From assembly GCF_001419745.1 (NCBI RefSeq), contig NZ_LIRJ01000139.1, positions 1-35,576 of the forward strand: a stretch of 35,576 nt of DNA, read 5' to 3'. Every line of letters begins with the position of its first letter. The first letter of the stretch is position 1. Positions 17,324 through 25,670 of the stretch are shown here, in pieces. Both the position numbers and the translations under genes were made by a program. The notes below the pieces were generated by a model. That model was not told where the DNA came from. It searched no databases and saw nothing but the letters and a program-made list of their open reading frames with translations. This stretch comes from Streptomyces silaceus. GTDB taxonomy: Bacteria > Actinomycetota > Actinomycetes > Streptomycetales > Streptomycetaceae.

Positions 17324-18321
17324 ACCGCCGGGCCGGGCCGGGCACCGGCGCCGCCGCCGTCCTGGTCGCCTCGGTGCTGTGGGGTACGACGGGGACCGCG
17401 GCGACCTTCGCCCCGGACGTGGGCCCGCTGGCCATCGGATCGGCGGCGATGGGCGTCGGCGGACTGCTGCAGGCCCTGATGGCCGGACGCGGCATCGTGC
17501 GGGAGCGGCCCCGGCTGCGGGCGCAGTGGCCGACGGTGCTGGCCGGCGCCGCGGGCGTGGCGCTGTATCCGCTGGCGTTCTACACGTCGATGCACCTGGC
17601 CGGGGTCGCGGTCGGCACCGTCGTCTCCCTCGGCTCGGCGCCGCCCGCGTCCGCGCTGATCGAGCGGATCGCGGACGGGCGGCGGCTCTCCCGGCGGTGG
17701 GCGGCCGGTGCGGCGCTCGGCCTCGCGGGGACGGTGCTGCTGTGCGCCGCCGAGGCCGCGCAGGGCGGGTCCGGGACCGGTGCGGGGTCGTCCGGATCCG
17801 CCGGGCGGACCGTCGCCGGTGTCGCGCTCGGCCTGGTCGCGGGCCTGACGTACGCCGTGTACGCGTGGGCGGCGCACCGCCTGATCACCTGCGGCACCGC
17901 CTCGCGCGCGGCCATGGGCGCGGTGTTCGGCCTGGGCGGGCTGCTGCTCGTACCGGTGCTGCTCCTCACCGGCGCCCCGCTGGTCGCCTCGTGGGGGAAC
18001 GCGGGCGTGGGGCTCTACATGGCGCTGGTGCCGATGTTCACCGGATACGTGCTCTTCGGCTTCGGCCTGGCCCGCATACCCGTGAGCACGGCGACGACCC
18101 TGTCGCTCCTGGAACCGGCGGTGGCCGCGGTCTTCGCGGTCGCGGTGGTGGGCGAGCACCTGCCCCCGCTCGGCTGGCTGGGCATCGCCCTGGTCATCGC
18201 CTGCCTGGCGGTCCTGACCGCCCCCGCCCGCCGGCGGAAGGCCACCGGAACCCCGCCTCAACAGCCATTGCCGGAGCCCGACTTGGCGCCCGTCACGGCA
18301 CCAGCACCACCTTCCCGGTAG
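17320..18321 (+). CDS. EamA/DMT family transporter
   Basis: This 333-residue inner-membrane protein has about ten hydrophobic helices and the two EamA repeats of the drug/metabolite transporter superfamily. The first repeat begins with VLWGTTGTAATF and the second with VALGLVAGLTYAVYAWAA. TATTLSLLEPAVAAVFAV near the end is a typical family signature. The GTG start at 17320 shares bases with the TetR stop, so translation is coupled. Probably it exports a metabolite or toxic compound sensed by the TetR protein; the substrate is unknown. Its 3' end overlaps the convergent oxidoreductase gene by 29 bp. Confidence 0.9.
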   Translation: MNRRAGPGTGAAAVLVASVLWGTTGTAATFAPDVGPLAIGSAAMGVGGLLQALMAGRGIVRERPRLRAQWPTVLAGAAGVALYPLAFYTSMHLAGVAVGTVVSLGSAPPASALIERIADGRRLSRRWAAGAALGLAGTVLLCAAEAAQGGSGTGAGSSGSAGRTVAGVALGLVAGLTYAVYAWAAHRLITCGTASRAAMGAVFGLGGLLLVPVLLLTGAPLVASWGNAGVGLYMALVPMFTGYVLFGFGLARIPVSTATTLSLLEPAVAAVFAVAVVGEHLPPLGWLGIALVIACLAVLTAPARRRKATGTPPQQPLPEPDLAPVTAPAPPSR

Positions 18322-19270
18322 TCTCCCGCCGCTCCATGGCCGCGTGCGCCTCGGCGGCCCGCGCCAGCGGGAAGGTCTGCACGTCCGGCCTCAACTCCCC
18401 CTGGCCCGCGGCCTCCAGGGCCCGCCGCCGCAGGCCCGGCTGGCGCTCGGGGTGGGCCAGCATCTCCAGGAGGGCGTTGACGGAGGTGATGTTCCGCCCG
18501 GCGAGCACCCGCTCGTCCGGCTCGAAGGACTGCTGCGACGACCAGCCGATGACGACGTAGCGCCCGCCGTCCCCGATCAACTCGAAGGCCGCGGCGGCCT
18601 TCTCGCCGCCGACGCCGTCCAGGACGGCGGTGACGGGCCGCCCGCCGAGCCGCTCACGGACCTCCTCCTGCCAGCCGGGGCGGTTGTAGTCCACGGCGAT
18701 GTCGGCGCCGAGCCCGCCCACGGCGTGCGCCTTCTCGGGGCCGCCCGCGGCGCCCACGACCGTGGCGCCGAGCGCGTGCGCGTACTGCACGACGAGCCGC
18801 CCCACTCCCCCGGCCGCCGAGGTCACCAACACCACGTCGTCCGGGCGCAGTCGGGCGGTCCCGATGAGCCCCATCGCGGTCGCGCCGGTGACCACCATGG
18901 CGACGGCGGCCTCGAAGCCGAGGCCGTCCGGCACCTCGTGCAGGTCCTCGACGCCGGCGACGGCCAGCTCCGCGTACCCGCCGGGCGAGCCGTGCGCGGT
19001 GACGACCGCCCTGCCCAGCCACGCGGGATCGACGCCGGGCCCGACGGCGTCCACGGTGCCCGCGACCTCGCCGCCGAAGACGGCCGGCAGCTCCGGCAGC
19101 GGCGGCGCCATGTCGGAGGCCTCGCCGCGCCGCATCACCGTCTCGACGAAGTGAACTCCCGCCGCCCGCACGGCGATACGGACCTGCCCGGCCCCGGCGA
19201 CGGGGTCGGGCAGGGTCTCCGGGCGCAGGTTCTCGGCGGGTCCGAACGCGTGCAGGACGACGGCGCGCAT
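18293..19270 (-). CDS. Zinc-type alcohol dehydrogenase family / quinone oxidoreductase (MDR)
   Basis: This 325-residue medium-chain dehydrogenase/reductase has a GroES-like N-terminal domain (1-125) and an NAD(P)-binding domain with VTSAAGGVGRLVVQYA (about 148-163). The usual zinc ligands (Cys-His-Glu set) are absent, so it is of the zinc-free quinone oxidoreductase (Qor) type, normally NADPH-dependent. The ATG start follows GAGGAG. Upstream lies a promoter with a 19-bp spacer carrying a MerR-family palindrome, which suggests induction by redox-active or electrophilic compounds. It converges with the EamA gene and overlaps it by 29 bp. Confidence 0.9.
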   Translation of the reverse strand: MRAVVLHAFGPAENLRPETLPDPVAGAGQVRIAVRAAGVHFVETVMRRGEASDMAPPLPELPAVFGGEVAGTVDAVGPGVDPAWLGRAVVTAHGSPGGYAELAVAGVEDLHEVPDGLGFEAAVAMVVTGATAMGLIGTARLRPDDVVLVTSAAGGVGRLVVQYAHALGATVVGAAGGPEKAHAVGGLGADIAVDYNRPGWQEEVRERLGGRPVTAVLDGVGGEKAAAAFELIGDGGRYVVIGWSSQQSFEPDERVLAGRNITSVNALLEMLAHPERQPGLRRRALEAAGQGELRPDVQTFPLARAAEAHAAMERRETTGKVVLVP

Positions 19271-19309
19271 GGGGTGCTCCTCAGGAAGGGGGGAACGTCT
19301 TCACCCACC

Positions 19310-19340
19310 ACCCTGTGACCTCAAGCGAGCTTGAGGTCAA
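19310..19340 (-). promoter_or_regulatory. MerR-family type promoter/operator of the oxidoreductase gene
   Basis: Reading leftwards, -35 TTGACC (19340-19335) and -10 CAGGGT (19315-19310) are 19 bp apart. The spacer carries TGACCTCAAG (19316-19325) and CTTGAGGTCA (19330-19339), perfect 10-bp arms around four bases. An over-long spacer spanned by a dyad is the hallmark of MerR-regulated promoters. CCTCAAG/CTTGAGG equals the arms of the enterobacterial SoxR box. The transcript start would be about 33 bases before the ATG. Confidence 0.82.
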
Positions 19341-19361
19341 GCACACCGCCGTCCCCAGCGG

Positions 19362-20351
19362 CTACAACTGGCGCGCCACCTCGGTGGCCCAGTACGTCAG
19401 GATCATGTTGGCGCCCGCGCGCCGGATCCCGGTCAGCGACTCCATGATCGCCTTGTCCCGGTCGATCCAGCCCCGCTCGGCGGCGGCCTCGATCATCGAG
19501 TACTCGCCGCTGACCTGGTACGCGGCCACCGGCACGTCCACGGCGTCGGCCACGCGCGCCAGGATGTCGAGGTAGGGACCCGCGGGCTTGACCATCACCA
19601 TGTCGGCGCCCTCCTCCAGGTCCAGGGCCAGCTCCCGCAGCGACTCACGGGTGTTGGCGGGGTCCTGCTGGTAGGTCTTGCGGTCGCCCTTGAGGGAGGA
19701 GCCGACGGCCTCGCGGAACGGGCCGAAGAAGGCCGAGGAGTACTTGGCGGTATAGGCGAGGATCGACACGTCCTCGTGGCCGACCTGGTCCAACGCGTCG
19801 CGGACGACGCCGACCTGACCGTCCATCATGCCGCTCGGGCCCACCACGTGGGCGCCCGCGTCGGCCTGGACCTGCGCCATCTCCGCGTACCGCTCAAGGG
19901 TCGCGTCGTTGTCGACCCGGCCCTCGGAGTCCAGCACACCGCAGTGCCCGTGGTCGGTGGTCTCGTCCAGGCACAGGTCGGACATGACGATGAGGTCGTC
20001 GCCGACCTCGGCGCGCACGTCGCGGAGCGCGACCTGGAGGATGCCGTCCGGGTCGGTGCCGGGCGTGCCGAGCGCGTCCTTCTTGGAGTCCTCCGGCACG
20101 CCGAAGAGCATGATCCCGGAGACACCGGCCTCCAGCGCCTCGACGGCGGCCTTCTTGAGGGTGTCGCGGGTGTGCTGGAAGACGCCGGGCATCGCCCCGA
20201 TCTCCACCGGCTCGCTGATCCCCTCGCGCACGAACGCGGGCAGGATCAGGTCGGCGGGATGCAGCCGCGTCTCGGCGACCATGCGCCGCATCGCGGGAGT
20301 CGTGCGCAACCGCCGCGGCCGCGCGCCGGGGAAAGACCCGTACTTCGTCAC
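19362..20351 (-). CDS. hemB: Porphobilinogen synthase (delta-aminolevulinate dehydratase)
   Basis: This 329-residue cytoplasmic enzyme condenses two 5-aminolevulinate molecules to porphobilinogen. The two active-site lysines are Lys203 ([13 protein letters not shown]) and Lys255 ([10 protein letters not shown]). The metal-binding segment near 125-138 reads [14 protein letters not shown], with Cys127, Asp129 and Cys137. I start it at the GTG at 20351, because GGTGAGG precedes it and homologues begin at this TKYG segment; a GTG at 20363 would add four residues. It lies 120 bp downstream of hemD on the same strand with a small hairpin in between, so it may be read partly from the rex-hem promoter. 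Confidence 0.95.
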   Translation of the reverse strand: MTKYGSFPGARPRRLRTTPAMRRMVAETRLHPADLILPAFVREGISEPVEIGAMPGVFQHTRDTLKKAAVEALEAGVSGIMLFGVPEDSKKDALGTPGTDPDGILQVALRDVRAEVGDDLIVMSDLCLDETTDHGHCGVLDSEGRVDNDATLERYAEMAQVQADAGAHVVGPSGMMDGQVGVVRDALDQVGHEDVSILAYTAKYSSAFFGPFREAVGSSLKGDRKTYQQDPANTRESLRELALDLEEGADMVMVKPAGPYLDILARVADAVDVPVAAYQVSGEYSMIEAAAERGWIDRDKAIMESLTGIRRAGANMILTYWATEVARQL

Positions 20352-20443
20352 TGAAACCCTCACCTCTCACCGCTGGGCGCCCTGTTGTGGGCAGGCGTGC
20401 CGCAGGGCGGCACGGGTGGGCACGACCCCCGGTGCGGAGCACC

Positions 20444-20463
20444 AAAAGGGGTGGCGCCCACCC
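20444..20463 (-). terminator. Small hairpin plus T run between hemD and hemB
   Basis: On the minus strand a 6-bp stem (GGGTGG with CCACCC, 20463-20449, loop of three) is followed by CTTTT (20448-20444). This is one of the few U-tract hairpins in the window. It could be a weak terminator or attenuator lowering readthrough into hemB. Confidence 0.4.
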
Positions 20464-20471
20464 AAAGGTAC

Positions 20472-22130
20472 CTACGGGGCGACACGCCGCCGACGGGACC
20501 CCGGCCGACGCTCACTGGGCCGCGTCACAGGGTCCCCGGCGTCCAGCGCGGCGGCACGCCGGGCCGCGCCGAACTCCGCCAGCGCCTCGGCGAGCTTGTG
20601 CACCGACGGCTCCGGAGCCATCACGTCGACGCGCAGCCCGTGCTCCTCGGCGGTCTTGGCGGTCGCCGGACCGATGCACGCGATCACGGTGACGTTGTGC
20701 GGCTTGCCGGCGATGCCGACGAGGTTGCGCACGGTCGAGGACGACGTGAAGAGCACGGCGTCGAAGCCGCCGCCCTTGATCGCCTCGCGCGTCTCGGCCG
20801 GCGGCGGCGAGGCGCGCACGGTCCGGTAGGCCGTGACGTCGTCGACCTCCCAGCCCAGGTCGATGAGCCCGGCGACCAGCGTCTCCGTGGCGATGTCGGC
20901 CCGCGGCAGGAAGACCCGGTCGATCGGGTCGAAGACGGGGTCGTAGGGCGGCCAGTCCTCCAGGAGACCGGCGGCCGACTGCTCGCCGCTGGGCACCAGG
21001 TCGGGCTTCACGCCGAAGGCGATCAGCGCGGCGGCGGTCTGCTCGCCGACGGCCGCGACCTTGATCCCGGCGAAGGCACGCGCGTCGAGCCCGTACTCCT
21101 CGAACTTCTCCCGGACGGCCTTGACCGCGTTGACCGAGGTGAAGGCGATCCACTCGTACCGCCCGGTGACCAGGCCCTTGACCGCGCGCTCCATCTGCTG
21201 GGGCGTGCGCGGCGGCTCGACCGCGATGGTCGGGACCTCGTGCGGCACGGCGCCGTAGGAGCGCAGCTGGTCGGAGAGCGAGGCCGCCTGTTCCTTCGTA
21301 CGCGGCACGAGCACGCGCCAGCCGAAGAGCGGCTTCGACTCGAACCACGACAGCTGGTCGCGGCGGGCGGCGGCGGAACGCTCGCCGACGACGGCTATGA
21401 CGGGCTGGCCGCCGTCCGGCGACGGGAGCACCTTGGCCTGCTTGAGGACCTGCGCGACGGTGCCGAGCGTCGCGGACCAGGTGCGCTGGCGCGTCGTCGT
21501 ACCGGCGATGGTCACGGTCATCGGGGTGTCCGGCTTGCGGCCCGCGGTCACCAGCTCACCGGCGGCGGCCGCGACGGAGTCCAGCGCCGTCGAGACCACG
21601 ACGGTCCCGTCGGAGGCGCCGACCTCGCTCCAGCAGCGGTCCGACGCGGTACGCGCGTCGACGAACCGGACATCGGTGCCCTGCGCGTCCCGCAGCGGCA
21701 CACCGGCGTACGCGGGCACGCCGACGGCGGCCGCGATGCCGGGCACCACCTCGAAGGGGATGCCCTCGGCGGCGCAGGCGAGCATCTCCTCGGCCGCGTC
21801 CGTGTCGAGGCCGGGGTCGCCGCCCACCGCACGCACGACCCGCCTGCCGCCCCGCGCGGCCTCCATGACAAGATTGGCCGCGGCCCGCAAAGAGGGCGCT
21901 CCCACGGCCGCTGACGCATCGTCAGCAACCGCCGGCTGCGGTGTGTCCACACCCCCCCTGGCATGCACGCGGACGACGTCGAGCACATCCGGCTCGGCGA
22001 TCAGCACATCCGCTCGGGCCAGCGCCTCGACGGCGCGCAGTGTCAGCAGTCCCGGATCTCCGGGTCCGGCACCCAGGAAGGTGACGTGCCCGCATGCGGG
22101 AAGGCCTGGAAGGTTCGAGGTGGGGCTCAA
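20472..22130 (-). CDS. hemD: Uroporphyrinogen-III synthase fused to a methyltransferase-like domain
   Basis: This 552-residue fusion protein has an N-terminal uroporphyrinogen-III methyltransferase (SUMT/CobA)-like domain (15-250: HVTFLGAGPGDPGLLTLRAV, then VGGDP and PFEVVPGIAAAVGVPAYAGVPL) and a C-terminal uroporphyrinogen-III synthase domain (270-525: WRVLVPRTKEQA, FTSVNAVKAV, FTSSSTVRNL). The synthase half closes hydroxymethylbilane to uroporphyrinogen III. In the methyltransferase half the usual FxFGRGGEE loop after GGDP is replaced by GLDTDAAEE, so activity is doubtful. The start is a TTG at 22130 that overlaps the hemC stop (TTGA), after GGGGGAG. It ends in a basic tail (RRPGSRRRR). Confidence 0.93.
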   Translation of the reverse strand: MSPTSNLPGLPACGHVTFLGAGPGDPGLLTLRAVEALARADVLIAEPDVLDVVRVHARGGVDTPQPAVADDASAAVGAPSLRAAANLVMEAARGGRRVVRAVGGDPGLDTDAAEEMLACAAEGIPFEVVPGIAAAVGVPAYAGVPLRDAQGTDVRFVDARTASDRCWSEVGASDGTVVVSTALDSVAAAAGELVTAGRKPDTPMTVTIAGTTTRQRTWSATLGTVAQVLKQAKVLPSPDGGQPVIAVVGERSAAARRDQLSWFESKPLFGWRVLVPRTKEQAASLSDQLRSYGAVPHEVPTIAVEPPRTPQQMERAVKGLVTGRYEWIAFTSVNAVKAVREKFEEYGLDARAFAGIKVAAVGEQTAAALIAFGVKPDLVPSGEQSAAGLLEDWPPYDPVFDPIDRVFLPRADIATETLVAGLIDLGWEVDDVTAYRTVRASPPPAETREAIKGGGFDAVLFTSSSTVRNLVGIAGKPHNVTVIACIGPATAKTAEEHGLRVDVMAPEPSVHKLAEALAEFGAARRAAALDAGDPVTRPSERRPGSRRRRVAP

Positions 22131-23086
22131 AGTGCTCGCTCCCCCATCAGACCGGCCGCGCCCTTGGTGAGCATCTCGGCCGCGAGTTCGCGGCCCAGCT
22201 CCATGGCTTGGGTCTCCGTCTCGGGCACGGGACCGGTGGTGGACAGCTGCACCAGCGTGGAGCCGTCGGTCTTGCCGACGACGCCCCGCAGGCGCATTTC
22301 CTTGACAACCTGTCCGTCGGCCAGAAGGTCGGCCAGCGCTCCCACGGGTGCGCTGCAGCCGGCCTCCAGGGCGGCGAGCAGGGACCGCTCGGCGGTGACG
22401 GCGACCCGCGTGAACGGGTCGTCGAGCTCCGCGAGCGCGGCGGCGAGTGACGCGTTGTGCGCGGCACACTCGATCGCCAGTGCCCCCTGGCCGGGGGCGG
22501 GCAGAACGGTGTCGACCGACAGGAAGTCGGTCACCGCGTCGATCCTGCCGACACGGTTGAGTCCGGCGGCGGCGAGCACGACGGCGTCGAGCTCCCCCTT
22601 GTGCACGTACCCGATGCGGGTGTCGACGTTGCCCCGGATCGGGACGGTCTCGATGGTCATGCCGTGGTCACGCGCGTAGGCGTTCAGCTGCGCCATGCGG
22701 CGCGGCGAACCGGTGCCCACGCGGGCGCCGTCGGGCAGCTCGGAGAACGTCAGCCCGTCCCGGGCGACCAGCACGTCCCGCGGGTCCTCGCGCACCGGCA
22801 CCGCGGCGAGCGTGAGCTCCGCCGGCTGCGCGGTGGGCAGGTCCTTGAGCGAGTGCACGGCGAAGTCGACCTCGTCGCGGGCCAGCGCCTCGCGCAGCGC
22901 GGCGACGAACACACCGGTGCCGCCGATCTGCGCCAGGTGCTCGCGCGAGGTGTCGCCGTACGTCGTGATCTCCACGAGCTCGACGGGTCGCCCCGTCACC
23001 TGCCGTACGGCTTCGGCCACCTGGCCGGACTGGGCCATGGCCAGCTTGCTGCGCCTGGTCCCGAGCCTGAGAGCCTTGTCGGTCAT
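22127..23086 (-). CDS. hemC: Porphobilinogen deaminase (hydroxymethylbilane synthase)
   Basis: This 319-residue cytoplasmic enzyme polymerises four porphobilinogens into hydroxymethylbilane. Conserved arginines are in RLGTRRSKLA (7-16) and GTGSPRR (124-130), the catalytic aspartate is Asp82 (HSLKDLP), and Cys244 (EAGCSAPVG) carries the dipyrromethane cofactor. The length is normal. Its ATG overlaps the hemA stop by four bases (ATGA, 23083-23086), and its own stop overlaps the hemD TTG start. All genes from rex to hemD are therefore translationally coupled. Confidence 0.96.
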   Translation of the reverse strand: MTDKALRLGTRRSKLAMAQSGQVAEAVRQVTGRPVELVEITTYGDTSREHLAQIGGTGVFVAALREALARDEVDFAVHSLKDLPTAQPAELTLAAVPVREDPRDVLVARDGLTFSELPDGARVGTGSPRRMAQLNAYARDHGMTIETVPIRGNVDTRIGYVHKGELDAVVLAAAGLNRVGRIDAVTDFLSVDTVLPAPGQGALAIECAAHNASLAAALAELDDPFTRVAVTAERSLLAALEAGCSAPVGALADLLADGQVVKEMRLRGVVGKTDGSTLVQLSTTGPVPETETQAMELGRELAAEMLTKGAAGLMGERAL

Positions 23087-24798
23087 GCCCGGCCTCGATT
23101 CGGGTCGTCGTTCTCGTTGTTCAGGTGGTCGGCCCTGCTGACCTCCGCGACCGTCTGCGGGTCGAGGTCGAACAGCGTGCGCAGGGCGTCCGCGTACCCG
23201 GTGCCGCCGGGCTCGCTCGCGAGCTGCTTGACCCGCACCGTCGGCGCGTGCAGCAGCTTGTCGACCACACGGCGCACGGTCTGGGTGATCTCCGCGCGCT
23301 GCTTGTCCTCAAGGCCCGGGAGCCGCCCTTCGAGCCGGGCGATCTCACCGGCCACCACATCGGCGGCCATGGTGCGCAGGGCGACCACGGTCGGCGTGAT
23401 GTGCGCGGCCCGCTGCGCGGCACCGAAGGCGGCGACCTCGTCGGAGACGATGCCGCGCACCTTCTCCACGTCGTCGGCCATCGGCGCGTCCGCGGACGCC
23501 TCGGCGAGCGACTCGATGTCGACGAGCCGCACCCCTTCGAGGCGGTGCACCGCGGCGTCGATGTCACGGGGCATGGCGAGGTCGAGGAGCGCGAGCACGG
23601 CGGTACGGGCCGCGCCGGCCGAGGCCGACGGGCCGGGGGCGCGGCGCCGCTCGGGCAGCCGTCCGGTGACGCGCGCGGCCGCCACCAGCGCGGCGATGGC
23701 CTCGGCGTCGGCCTGCGGGTCGGCGGGCGTACGGCGCTCGGCCGGGGCGTTGTCCACCCAGGCGCCGTGCTGTTCCAGGGTCGCGGCGTCCATCCCGGCG
23801 ACGGCGGCGTCACCGGCGACGGAGAAACCGCGCGCGGCGGACAGCTCGGACAGGTCGACGGGGCAGCCGTCGTCACCGGCGGCCGGCCGCGCGGCCTGGT
23901 CCGCCGGGGCGCTCGTGGCCTGCGCCGGTACGTCCGCGGCGCGGCGGCCCGCGGCGGGCAGCCGGCCCGCGACGGCCTCGGCGACGGCGTCCGCGGTCAG
24001 CACGAGGCCGGTCGCGCCCGTGCAGGAGACGGCCACATCGGCACGTGTCAGTTCTTCCGCCACGTCGTCCATGGGGACGGCGCGGGCGGTCACGCCCGTG
24101 CCGGACTCCGTCAGGATCTCGGCGAGGCGCAGCGCGCGCTCCAGCGTGCGGTTGGCGACGACGACCTCGGCGACCCCGGCCCGCGCGAGCGTCGCCGCGG
24201 CGAGCGAGGACATGGAGCCCGCGCCGATGACCAGGGCGCGCTTGCCCTTGGCCCAGGCCTCCACCGGCTCGCGCGCGGCGAGCTGTTCGAGGCCGAAGGT
24301 CACGAGCGACTGCCCGGCCCGGTCGATGCCGGTCTCGGAGTGCGCGCGCTTGCCGACCCGGAGGGCCTGCTGGAAGAGGTCGTTGAGGAGCTTGCCCGCG
24401 GTGTGCAGTTCCTGCGCGCGCGCCAGGGCGTCCTTGATCTGGCCGAGGATCTGCCCCTCGCCGACGACCATCGAGTCGAGCCCGCACGCCACCGAGAAGA
24501 AGTGGTGGACGGCACGGTCCTCGTAGTGGACGTACAGATAAGGGGTGAGCTCCTCCAGGCCGACGCCGCTGTGCTGCGCGAGCAGCGTGGACAGCTCGGC
24601 GACGCCCGCGTGGAACTTGTCCACGTCGGCGTAGAGCTCGATGCGGTTGCACGTGGCGAGCACCGCGGCCTCGGCGGCGGGCTCGGCGGCGACGGTGTCC
24701 TGCAACAGCTTGGCCTGCGCGTCCACGGACAGCGCGGCGCGCTCCAGGACGCTCACCGGAGCGCTGCGGTGACTCAGTCCGACGACCAGGAGACTCAT
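23083..24798 (-). CDS. hemA: Glutamyl-tRNA reductase
   Basis: This 571-residue enzyme reduces glutamyl-tRNA to glutamate-1-semialdehyde with NADPH, the committed step of the C5 route to 5-aminolevulinate. The catalytic Cys50 lies in LATCNRIELYA, followed by CGLDSMVVGEGQILGQIK and the NADPH domain (LVIGAGSMSSLAAATL). About 100-130 extra residues, Ala/Pro/Arg-rich and low complexity, interrupt the NADPH domain between TGATGLVLTADAV and LALLDLAMPRDID (about 270-400), making it longer than the usual 420-470. Streptomyces HemA proteins commonly carry such an insertion. The C-terminal dimerisation domain is complete. Its ATG overlaps the rex stop. Confidence 0.95.
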   Translation of the reverse strand: MSLLVVGLSHRSAPVSVLERAALSVDAQAKLLQDTVAAEPAAEAAVLATCNRIELYADVDKFHAGVAELSTLLAQHSGVGLEELTPYLYVHYEDRAVHHFFSVACGLDSMVVGEGQILGQIKDALARAQELHTAGKLLNDLFQQALRVGKRAHSETGIDRAGQSLVTFGLEQLAAREPVEAWAKGKRALVIGAGSMSSLAAATLARAGVAEVVVANRTLERALRLAEILTESGTGVTARAVPMDDVAEELTRADVAVSCTGATGLVLTADAVAEAVAGRLPAAGRRAADVPAQATSAPADQAARPAAGDDGCPVDLSELSAARGFSVAGDAAVAGMDAATLEQHGAWVDNAPAERRTPADPQADAEAIAALVAAARVTGRLPERRRAPGPSASAGAARTAVLALLDLAMPRDIDAAVHRLEGVRLVDIESLAEASADAPMADDVEKVRGIVSDEVAAFGAAQRAAHITPTVVALRTMAADVVAGEIARLEGRLPGLEDKQRAEITQTVRRVVDKLLHAPTVRVKQLASEPGGTGYADALRTLFDLDPQTVAEVSRADHLNNENDDPNRGRA

Positions 24799-25550
24799 GC
24801 CGGCATCACGGCGGGGACGTCCCCGTCGGGTCCCTTGCGCTGCTGCCTGCCCGGCGCGGGCGGCACGGCGCCCTCGGGGGCCGCGTCCTCCCCCGCCTTG
24901 CGCTGCTCGTGGAAGGCGAGGATCTGCAGCTCGATGGAGAGGTCGACCTTGCGCACGTCGACGCCGTCCGGCACGGACAGGACGGTCGGCGCGAAGTTCA
25001 GGATGGAGGTCACACCGGCGGCGACGAGCCGCTCGCAGACCTGCTGGGCGGCCCCGGCCGGGGTCGCGATGACGCCGATGGAGACGCCGTTGTCCTCGAT
25101 GATCTTCTCGAGGTCGTCGGTGTGCTGCACGGGCATTCCGGCGACGGGCTTTCCGGCCATTGCCGGATCGGCGTCGATCAGCGCCGCGACCCGGAAACCA
25201 CGCGAGGCGAAGCCGCCGTAATTGGCCAGCGCGGCCCCGAGGTTACCGATGCCGACGATGACAACCGGCCAATCCTGGGTCAGGCCGAGTTCGCGGGAGA
25301 TCTGGTACACGAGATACTCGACGTCGTAACCGACGCCACGCGTCCCGTACGAGCCGAGGTACGAGAAGTCCTTGCGCAGCTTCGCGGAGTTGACCCCCGC
25401 GGCGGCCGCGAGCTCCTCGGAGGAGACCGTGGGCACCGAGCGCTCCGACAGAGCGGTGAGGGCTCGGAGGTACAGCGGAAGCCTGGCGACGGTGGCCTCG
25501 GGAATTCCTCGGCTGCGGGTCGCCGGTCGGTGAGTTCGGCCAGTTGCCAC
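24795..25550 (-). CDS. rex: Redox-sensing transcriptional repressor Rex
   Basis: This 251-residue repressor binds DNA when the NADH/NAD+ ratio is low and is released by NADH. The N-terminal winged helix covers about 18-95 (recognition part NSAKLRKDFSYLGSYGTRGVGY), and the Rossmann domain has VIVGIGNLGAAL (97-108) and a C-terminal domain-swap helix (about 203-218). A Pro/Gly-rich tail of about 30 residues follows. The GTG at 25550 has GGAG seven bases upstream and is the accepted type of start; the frame stays open upstream without support. It is the first gene of the rex-hemACD operon and is autoregulated through the Rex operator at 25625. Confidence 0.95.
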   Translation of the reverse strand: MATGRTHRPATRSRGIPEATVARLPLYLRALTALSERSVPTVSSEELAAAAGVNSAKLRKDFSYLGSYGTRGVGYDVEYLVYQISRELGLTQDWPVVIVGIGNLGAALANYGGFASRGFRVAALIDADPAMAGKPVAGMPVQHTDDLEKIIEDNGVSIGVIATPAGAAQQVCERLVAAGVTSILNFAPTVLSVPDGVDVRKVDLSIELQILAFHEQRKAGEDAAPEGAVPPAPGRQQRKGPDGDVPAVMPA

Positions 25551-25615
25551 GGTGCTCCTGCGGGTAGAGCGGGGCTGCAGGCGGTCACTCGTCCCCAGAC
25601 CGCCCCGTCGAATGC

Positions 25616-25646
25616 AGGCTATGTCTTTGTGAACGCGTGCACAAAG
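25616..25646 (-). promoter_or_regulatory. rex-hemACD promoter with overlapping Rex operator
   Basis: The 22-bp operator (25625-25646) has arms CTTTGTG and CACAAAG around AACGCGTG, and is symmetric except one pair. Its core TGTGAAC...GCACA fits the ROP sites described for S. coelicolor Rex. Reading leftwards, TTGTGC (25644-25639) and TAGCCT (25621-25616) are 17 bp apart and form a good promoter. The operator covers the -35 and spacer, so bound Rex should block polymerase. Confidence 0.88.
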
Positions 25647-25670
25647 ATGGTGTCCGATTTGCCCGGCCAA

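Noticed and set aside
22457..25221. Long plus-strand open frames opposite hemA, hemC and rex
   Set aside because: They are shadows. The minus-strand proteins have intact catalytic motifs and tight stop-start overlaps.
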